From positions 69,524 through 133,523 of the forward strand of contig BPCL01000004.1 in NCBI GenBank assembly GCA_019653755.1: 64,000 bases of DNA. The letters are read 5' to 3'. Source of the DNA: Woeseia sp. Lineage in GTDB: Bacteria > Pseudomonadota > Gammaproteobacteria > Steroidobacterales > UBA11654. The notes beneath the pieces are model-generated. The model saw nothing but the letters and a program-made list of their open reading frames with translations, made no database searches and had not been told where the DNA came from. A program made the position numbers and the translations under genes. Shown here one piece after another: positions 58,900 to 64,000 of this stretch; the stretch's first letter is position 1, and each line of letters begins with the position of its first letter.

Positions 58900-59814
58900 C
58901 TAAGCTTTGCCTAAAGCAGCGGTCCAATATGAGATAGGAATATCAGTAATTTCTGACTCCTGAACTTCTTCCCAAGCAGTTTCATCAGCATAGAGCTTTC
59001 TGATCAGTTTATTGTTTAACTCATGCCCTGATTTGAAACCGTTAAACTCACCAACTAAGATGTGGCCCATTAGATATAAGTCACCAATAGCATCTAAAAT
59101 CTTATGCCTAACTAATTCATCATCAAACCTTAAGCCATCCTGGTTTAATATCCGATAGTCATCAAGAACAATTGCATTATCTAAACTGCCTCCAAGCGCT
59201 AAATTATTTGCTCTTAGAGTCTCAATTTCCTTTAAAAAGCCAAACGTTCTTGCTCTTGAGATTTGATCCAGAAAATTGAGAGTTGAAAAATCAAAAGTAA
59301 ACTCGGTTAATTTATTTTGAATCATAGGGTGTTCAAACTCTATTTGGAAACTAAGCCGGTAACCGTTATAAGGTTTAAACTCAGCAAACTTACCGTCGTC
59401 CTCGACTCTTACATTTTTTTTAATTCTAAGAAATTTCTTGGGTGCTTTCTGCTCCTTGATACCTGCTAATTCAACCAGAAGGATAAAAGATGCTGCACTA
59501 CCGTCCATAATAGGTACCTCTGGGCCATGAATATCCACATAAGCATTATCAATTCCCAATCCAGAAAAAGCAGCCAATAGATGTTCAACGGTCATGATTG
59601 AGGCATCATTCTGAGTTATTGTTGTTCCTAGCTTTGTGTCTGTGACATTGTGAGCATTGGCTTGAATCTCCTGCACAGGATCAATATCTAATCTCCTAAA
59701 ACGGATACCAATATCCTCAGAAGCAGGCCTAAGAGTCATCTCAACCCTCTGTCCTGTATGCAAACCTACACCTGCAGCAGAAATAGGCTTATCCAATGTC
59801 CTTTGATGCAGCAT
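58900..59814 (-). CDS. lpxC: UDP-3-O-acyl-N-acetylglucosamine deacetylase
   Basis: 304 residues from MLHQRTLDKPISAAGVGLHTG. The longer frame from 59844 adds MGMIQRGINI, but AGAGG lies about ten bases before the ATG at 59814, and family members begin at this MxxQRTL, so I chose 59814. MTVEHLLAAFSGLGIDN has the first zinc histidine, LDAIGDLYLMGH the second plus aspartate, and GFKSGHELN the catalytic histidine. It commits UDP-GlcNAc to lipid A synthesis. It follows ftsA directly; ftsZ, normally between, is absent. Confidence 0.96.
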   Translation of the reverse strand: MLHQRTLDKPISAAGVGLHTGQRVEMTLRPASEDIGIRFRRLDIDPVQEIQANAHNVTDTKLGTTITQNDASIMTVEHLLAAFSGLGIDNAYVDIHGPEVPIMDGSAASFILLVELAGIKEQKAPKKFLRIKKNVRVEDDGKFAEFKPYNGYRLSFQIEFEHPMIQNKLTEFTFDFSTLNFLDQISRARTFGFLKEIETLRANNLALGGSLDNAIVLDDYRILNQDGLRFDDELVRHKILDAIGDLYLMGHILVGEFNGFKSGHELNNKLIRKLYADETAWEEVQESEITDIPISYWTAALGKA

Positions 59815-59904
59815 TATATTAATACCTCTTTGTATCATGCCCATAAATCAGGTAAAGACTATCATAGATAGAGAATATTACTCAACTCTTTGTTTTTTAT
59901 AGAT

Positions 59905-61137
59905 TTATAGATTTGTCTTAAACCAATCTCTGGTTTTCTCGATTAAAGATCCAGAGGATTTCTGTTTTATCAATTCTTCTGGGTTAGATTGAAACTTCTT
60001 AAGCGCGTATAAAAGTAAGCCTGCACCAGTCGCATTTTCTGGGCTATTAATTGTTTCAAAAGCACCGCTCATTGGTTTGGGATAACCAAGTCTGACGTCT
60101 GAGGAAAAAACTTCTTCTGCAAGCTCAACAGCACCGGCCAACTGAGAAGTTCCCCCTGTTAAAACAATGCCAGCTCTGAGATTATCAGTGTTCATCTTAC
60201 CTATCTCTTCTAGAACAACTTCAAACAATTCCCTGTATCTTTGTTCAACAACTGCAGAGAGAATCTTTATGTCAGTATTTCTAGGAGCTCTATCGCCAAC
60301 ACTAGGTACTTCTATTGATTCCCCAGTTCCATTCAGATGAGATAAAGTACAAGCATGTTCTATCTTCAATGCTTCAGCACTTTCAATGGGGGTTTTTAGC
60401 TCATGAGCAATATCCTTGGTGACGTGATCTCCTCCTATTGGAATAACCTTCGTCGTTAATATTTGTCCATCCTTGAAAATAGCAATATCTGTTGTTCCGC
60501 CGCCAATATCAATTAAGCAGGCCCCAAGATCCTTTTCATCTTTTGACAAAACGGACATGCTTGAAGCCAAAGGCTCTAAAACAATCTCTTGAACCTCTAA
60601 ATCACACCTTTCCAGAGATTTAATAATATTCTCTTCAGCACTTCTTGAGATAGTAACAATATGAACATCTGCCTCAAGCCTGATTCCAGACATACCAATT
60701 GGGTCCCTGATACCTTCTTGGCCATCAATAATATAATCCTTTGGCAAGACATGAAGAATCCTTTCCTCAGACGGGATTTTCATGGCCTTTGAAGCATCTA
60801 TAGCTCCTTCCACATCACTATAGTCAACCTCACCACTGTTAATTCTTACAAACCCATGTCCATCATAGCTCCTCACATGGCTTCCAGCGATTCCAGCGAA
60901 TACTGTATTGATTTCACAATCTGCAAACTTTTCCGCCTGCTCTATAGCTTGAGCAATCGAATCAACCGTAGATTCAATATTTACAACTACCCCTTTCTTT
61001 AATCCGCTAGATTTATATGTTCCTGTTCCAATTATCTTTAGGTCAGATTCATGATTAATCTCAGCTATTAGGACAACAATTTTTGAAGTGCCTATATCAA
61101 CAGCTGCAATAATTTCATTAGAGTTAGTTCTAGCCAT
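59905..61137 (-). CDS. ftsA: Cell division protein FtsA
   Basis: 410 residues. EIIAAVDIGTSKIVVLIAEI and ACLIDIGGGTTDIAIF are the actin-like phosphate loops; GIVLTGGTSQLAGAVELAEEVF is the adenosine motif; the C-terminal KTRDWFKTNL is the membrane-targeting amphipathic helix. It tethers FtsZ to the membrane. It lies six bases downstream of ftsQ. The 90 bases to lpxC contain no coding remnant of ftsZ. Confidence 0.96.
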   Translation of the reverse strand: MARTNSNEIIAAVDIGTSKIVVLIAEINHESDLKIIGTGTYKSSGLKKGVVVNIESTVDSIAQAIEQAEKFADCEINTVFAGIAGSHVRSYDGHGFVRINSGEVDYSDVEGAIDASKAMKIPSEERILHVLPKDYIIDGQEGIRDPIGMSGIRLEADVHIVTISRSAEENIIKSLERCDLEVQEIVLEPLASSMSVLSKDEKDLGACLIDIGGGTTDIAIFKDGQILTTKVIPIGGDHVTKDIAHELKTPIESAEALKIEHACTLSHLNGTGESIEVPSVGDRAPRNTDIKILSAVVEQRYRELFEVVLEEIGKMNTDNLRAGIVLTGGTSQLAGAVELAEEVFSSDVRLGYPKPMSGAFETINSPENATGAGLLLYALKKFQSNPEELIKQKSSGSLIEKTRDWFKTNL

Positions 61138-61143
61138 TATTTA

Positions 61144-61889
61144 TTACTGATTCTTCCTTTTAATCACAAATCCTTCTGAATATCTAAGATCAATATAAGA
61201 AATTAATTCAAAATTTTCTAATAGAGATTGGTCCCAAACAGTTAAAAATCTCTCAAAACGTTCTTCTGTATTCTCTTCTCCAAGCTTAATTTTAATTGAT
61301 GGACGAACGGTTATTACCCATGAACCCCTCAAATCTAGCTCTATCTCTTCAATCAAAATACCTCTTGTTACTAATTCATCATTATATAACTTGTATCTAG
61401 TGTAGACCTCATTCTCTCGATCTTCTGGTCCAAAAAATTGGATTAACTCATCAGGAACAACTCGTTGGTCTAAAGCATATAACTCACCAGATGAATTCAG
61501 CAGAAGTCTTTCATTCCATAGACCAATAACATCATCTTCTATAAGAATAAGATTAATAGTATTGGGCCATTGTTTATTTATTTTTACAGATTTAACCCAA
61601 TCGATAGCTTCTAATTTACCCTTATATTTAGCTGATTGACTGTTAAAAAACCTTGATTTTTAAGCTCTAAGACAACAGTTTCTATACCCTTCTTGGAAAT
61701 CCTTTTGAGATCTCCCTCAATATTTATTGATGTTATAGGCTGATTAATAGAAACATAGATAAAGCCAAACACGAATAAAATGAAAAAGATTAGAAGAAAG
61801 GGTTTGAAAAGACTTCTTTTCTTTCCTTGGTTGAAATTTTTAAAGAAAGTGAAACTTTTTTTCTTATTTTTTTTATTTGATTTAAACAA
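61144..61889 (-). CDS. ftsQ: Cell division protein FtsQ (one frame change)
   Basis: A short cytoplasmic basic part and one transmembrane helix (about residues 29-50, PFLLIFFILFVFGFIYVSI) precede the POTRA domain (ITSINIEGDLKRISKKG). The first frame stops at 61611 after VNQLNIRVN; the neighbouring frame reads AKYKGKLEAIDWVKSVK, then KINKQWPNTINLILIEDD and the C-terminal beta domain to 61144. Joined near 61630 it is about 248 residues, the family length. FtsQ is essential in related bacteria, so the break is likely a sequence error. Confidence 0.9.
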
Positions 61890-61896
61890 TATGGCT

Positions 61897-62820
61897 TTAT
61901 TCGCTTGTATTTTTGAGAATCTCTAAACAGAGAGAATTAAAATCTATTCCTTCTTCTTTAGCGGCCATGGGAACCAAGCTATGACTTGTCATACCTGGTA
62001 CTGTATTAATTTCAAGTATTACAGGTTGATTATCATCATTGATAAAAAAATCCAGTCTGCCCCAACCTCTTACATCGAAAAGTTCAAAAATAGACAAGCA
62101 CTCCCTTTTGATGCTCTCCTCAACACCTTTATCTAATTCGCTTGGACAAATATACTGAGTCTCGTCGCTAAAATACTTAGCTTCATAGTTATAAAATTCT
62201 TCATTACTTGCATCAATTTTTACCAAAGGCATTACTTGGTTATTTAAATAAGCAGCAGTGTACTCTGCGCCGTCAAAATATTCCTCAGCAATGATCCAAT
62301 CATTTAATTGCTGAAGCTCTTTGTATTTCTCCTTGTAAGCAGACTCTTCATCAATAATATAAACCCCTAAACTGGATCCCTGAGAGCAAGGCTTAATAAT
62401 AAAAGGAGATCCTAAGGACTCTGAAATCTCTGAGTAAGATTTAGCTTCATCTAACAATAAGAAATCTGGTGTCTGATAATTGTTGGCAATTAGGATCCTT
62501 TTGGTAAACAGCTTATTCATCGTCAATGAACAAGACAGTGTCCGACTACCTGTGTAAGGTATATCTGATAGTTCCAATAAACTTTGAATTTTACCGTCCT
62601 CTCCGTCTGCTCCATGAAGAGCCACCCATACATTATCGAATTGTTCTTCTGATAAGCGTTTGAGAAAAGGCTCCTTAGCATCGATCAGGTAGGCATCAAC
62701 GCCTTTTTGCTTTAGTGCCTTATAGACTGCTTCACCAGAAATTAGAGATATGTCTCGCTCTGGTGAAATGCCACCATATAGAACCGCAACCTTCCCGAAT
62801 TCACTCTCTGCTGTTGACAT
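61897..62820 (-). CDS. ddl: D-alanine--D-alanine ligase
   Basis: 307 residues. KVAVLYGGISPERDISLISGEAV is the N-terminal ligase signature, VALHGADGEDGKIQSLLEL the substrate loop, PFIIKPCSQGSSLGVYII the ATP-grasp lysine region, and VILEINTVPGMTSHSLVPMAAKE the magnesium and dipeptide site. It makes D-Ala-D-Ala for peptidoglycan. Four bases downstream of murB and seven upstream of ftsQ. Confidence 0.96.
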   Translation of the reverse strand: MSTAESEFGKVAVLYGGISPERDISLISGEAVYKALKQKGVDAYLIDAKEPFLKRLSEEQFDNVWVALHGADGEDGKIQSLLELSDIPYTGSRTLSCSLTMNKLFTKRILIANNYQTPDFLLLDEAKSYSEISESLGSPFIIKPCSQGSSLGVYIIDEESAYKEKYKELQQLNDWIIAEEYFDGAEYTAAYLNNQVMPLVKIDASNEEFYNYEAKYFSDETQYICPSELDKGVEESIKRECLSIFELFDVRGWGRLDFFINDDNQPVILEINTVPGMTSHSLVPMAAKEEGIDFNSLCLEILKNTSE

Positions 62821-62824
62821 GATT

Positions 62825-63688
62825 TTACTCGCCTATGATTCTAACTTCAGTCTCTAAGTCTACATCAAACTTAGCTTTGACGATGTTTTGAACATGCTTA
62901 ATAAGCTCCTCTATATCTGCTGATGTGGCCCCGCCTTCATTGACAATAAAATTTGCATGTTTTGTCGATATGGAGCAACCACCAATTTTATAACCCTTGA
63001 GTCCAGCTCTCTCAATCAGATCTCCTGCATGATCCGGTTTAGGATTCTTAAAAACTGACCCGCAAGTATCCTCAGTGAGAGGTTGTGTTTTAATTCTTTG
63101 GTCTCTCATAGCTTTCAATTCAGATTTGGTGGTAGTTTCAGATTCTGGAAATTTCATTAAACAAGAGACGAACCATAGAGGAAAAGGAAATTCGACCGAT
63201 CTGTACGAGAATTTGAATTCCTTGGGGTCCAAGTGATGGATAATTCCAACTTCGTCAATAACCTCAACAGATTCTACGAATTCCCAAGTTTCATGACCAA
63301 AGGACCCTGCATTCATGGTAAGAGCTCCACCAATTGAGCCAGGAATCCCTGAAAAGAATGCTGCTGGTCCCATTTCATTCTTTTCAGCAAATAACGCCAA
63401 ATCCATACATGAAGCTCCCACTTCTGCTCGACAAGAATTCTCTGCCGCCATAGTTATCTTATTTATAGATTTTTTTGTTGAAATAACAACACCCCTAATG
63501 CCGCCATCCCTAACAAGGACGTTAGTTCCATTGCCCAACCAGGTGACTGAGTTACCCTTGTTTTGACTTAAGAACTGAGACAAATCTTGACGATTATCAG
63601 GTATAAAGAAAACATCTGCAGGGCCTCCCACCTTCCATGAAGTGTGTCTAGATAAAGACTCATTGCGAAGAAAATTAATTAATTTCAT
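62825..63688 (-). CDS. murB: UDP-N-acetylenolpyruvoylglucosamine reductase
   Basis: 287 residues, the shorter type II size. SLSRHTSWKVGGPADVFFIP and FFSGIPGSIGGALTMNAGSFG bind FAD, DTCGSVFKNP carries the catalytic serine, and the C-terminal EVRIIGE the catalytic glutamate. It reduces UDP-GlcNAc-enolpyruvate to UDP-MurNAc. Five bases after murG, with no murC between. Confidence 0.95.
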   Translation of the reverse strand: MKLINFLRNESLSRHTSWKVGGPADVFFIPDNRQDLSQFLSQNKGNSVTWLGNGTNVLVRDGGIRGVVISTKKSINKITMAAENSCRAEVGASCMDLALFAEKNEMGPAAFFSGIPGSIGGALTMNAGSFGHETWEFVESVEVIDEVGIIHHLDPKEFKFSYRSVEFPFPLWFVSCLMKFPESETTTKSELKAMRDQRIKTQPLTEDTCGSVFKNPKPDHAGDLIERAGLKGYKIGGCSISTKHANFIVNEGGATSADIEELIKHVQNIVKAKFDVDLETEVRIIGE

Positions 63689-63693
63689 GATGT

Positions 63694-64000
63694 TTAATTT
63701 GGATAATCGTTACGAAACTGATGTTTTTCAATAGTTTTATAACAGAAATTGACAATGTTAACTGTTGCATCAACAAATTTCTTATCAAAGGCAGCATCAG
63801 ACATCCCCTCTAACTTTCCTGGTTCTTTGAAAATACTGTGAATTCTAGTTGCAAGGACCTTCGGATTAAGATCTTTATCTTTAATAATTAGTGCTCCACC
63901 TTTTTTTTCTAAAAATTGAGCGTTAAACAATTGATGATTATCTAAGGCATATGGAAAGGGTATAAGAATGGAAGGTAGGCCTATAGCACTTGTCTCAGAA
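63694..64000 (-). CDS. murG: Undecaprenyl-PP-MurNAc-pentapeptide GlcNAc transferase MurG, C-terminal part only
   Basis: The frame stays open past 63930 to the window edge, reading ETSAIGLPSILIPFPYALDNHQLFNAQFLE, quoted here only in part as GLPSILIPFPYA and DNHQLFNAQFLE, the conserved donor-binding end of MurG. ALIIKDKDLNPKVLATRI follows. About 102 of roughly 360 residues are inside the window; the gene continues beyond base 64000. Confidence 0.92.
   Translation of the reverse strand, partial: SETSAIGLPSILIPFPYALDNHQLFNAQFLEKKGGALIIKDKDLNPKVLATRIHSIFKEPGKLEGMSDAAFDKKFVDATVNIVNFCYKTIEKHQFRNDYPN

Noticed and set aside
59815..59904. Hidden ftsZ remnant or frameshifted ftsZ
   Set aside because: Only 90 bases are present and neither strand reads any FtsZ motif.
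1..64000. CRISPR arrays, insertion sequences, prophage genes, tRNA or rRNA genes
   Set aside because: No regularly spaced repeats, transposase, integrase or phage proteins, cloverleaf sequences or rRNA were recognised on either strand.

Overview
The window is AT-rich DNA from a gammaproteobacterium, most likely a free-living marine lineage of the SAR86 type. The evidence is the low GC, tight packing (no gene-free stretch over 300 bases), a TonB-dependent receptor, many exported oxidoreductases, and gammaproteobacterial gene neighbourhoods (rluD/bamD, sucCD, coaE-zapD, secA/dciA-like/lpxC/ftsA/ftsQ/ddl/murB/murG). The lineage call is inference; no rRNA, tRNA, mobile element or CRISPR array was seen.

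Bases 1-46.2 kb are accessory. They hold a catabolic island: a TonB receptor, two berberine-bridge-type FAD oxidases, a UbiD-like decarboxylase, three DUF1838 proteins, metallo-beta-lactamase-fold hydrolases, methylenetetrahydrofolate reductase, acetoacetyl-CoA synthetase-like ligase, an FAD dehydrogenase, a double CaiB-type CoA-transferase, acyl-CoA dehydrogenase, two transporters, an amidohydrolase, an Asp/Glu racemase-like protein, a CocE-type hydrolase, two beta-hydroxyacid dehydrogenases, a triple RidA protein, a luciferase-like monooxygenase, a paraoxonase-like propeller protein and a TetR regulator. The substrate cannot be named from sequence.

The most striking signal is a 22-base palindrome (half-sites TTATTNATCA and TGATNAATAA, two bases apart). 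It recurs at least eight times, plus one weak copy, in the promoter regions of nearly every operon from 5.4 to 40.5 kb (5391, 5445, 12750, 13633, 18437, 18478, 22965, 34714, weak at 40512). It was not found in the housekeeping half. It looks like one operator joining nine transcription units into a regulon. The TetR protein at 37522-38178 is the obvious candidate regulator and lies inside one of these units.

Bases 46.2-64 kb are housekeeping: heme o synthase, aspS, a DUF502 protein, an FmdB-type zinc ribbon, rluD, bamD, sucDC, coaE, zapD, a Nudix protein, secA, a DciA-like protein, lpxC, ftsA, ftsQ, ddl, murB and the end of murG. ftsZ is absent from its usual place between ftsA and lpxC, and murC is absent between murG and murB.

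About eleven genes, including sucC, ftsQ and metF, are interrupted by single-base frame changes, several of them in homopolymer runs. Because essential genes are hit and both sides of each break remain well conserved, these are better explained as base-level sequence errors than as pseudogenes. They are annotated here as whole genes with the breakpoints given.
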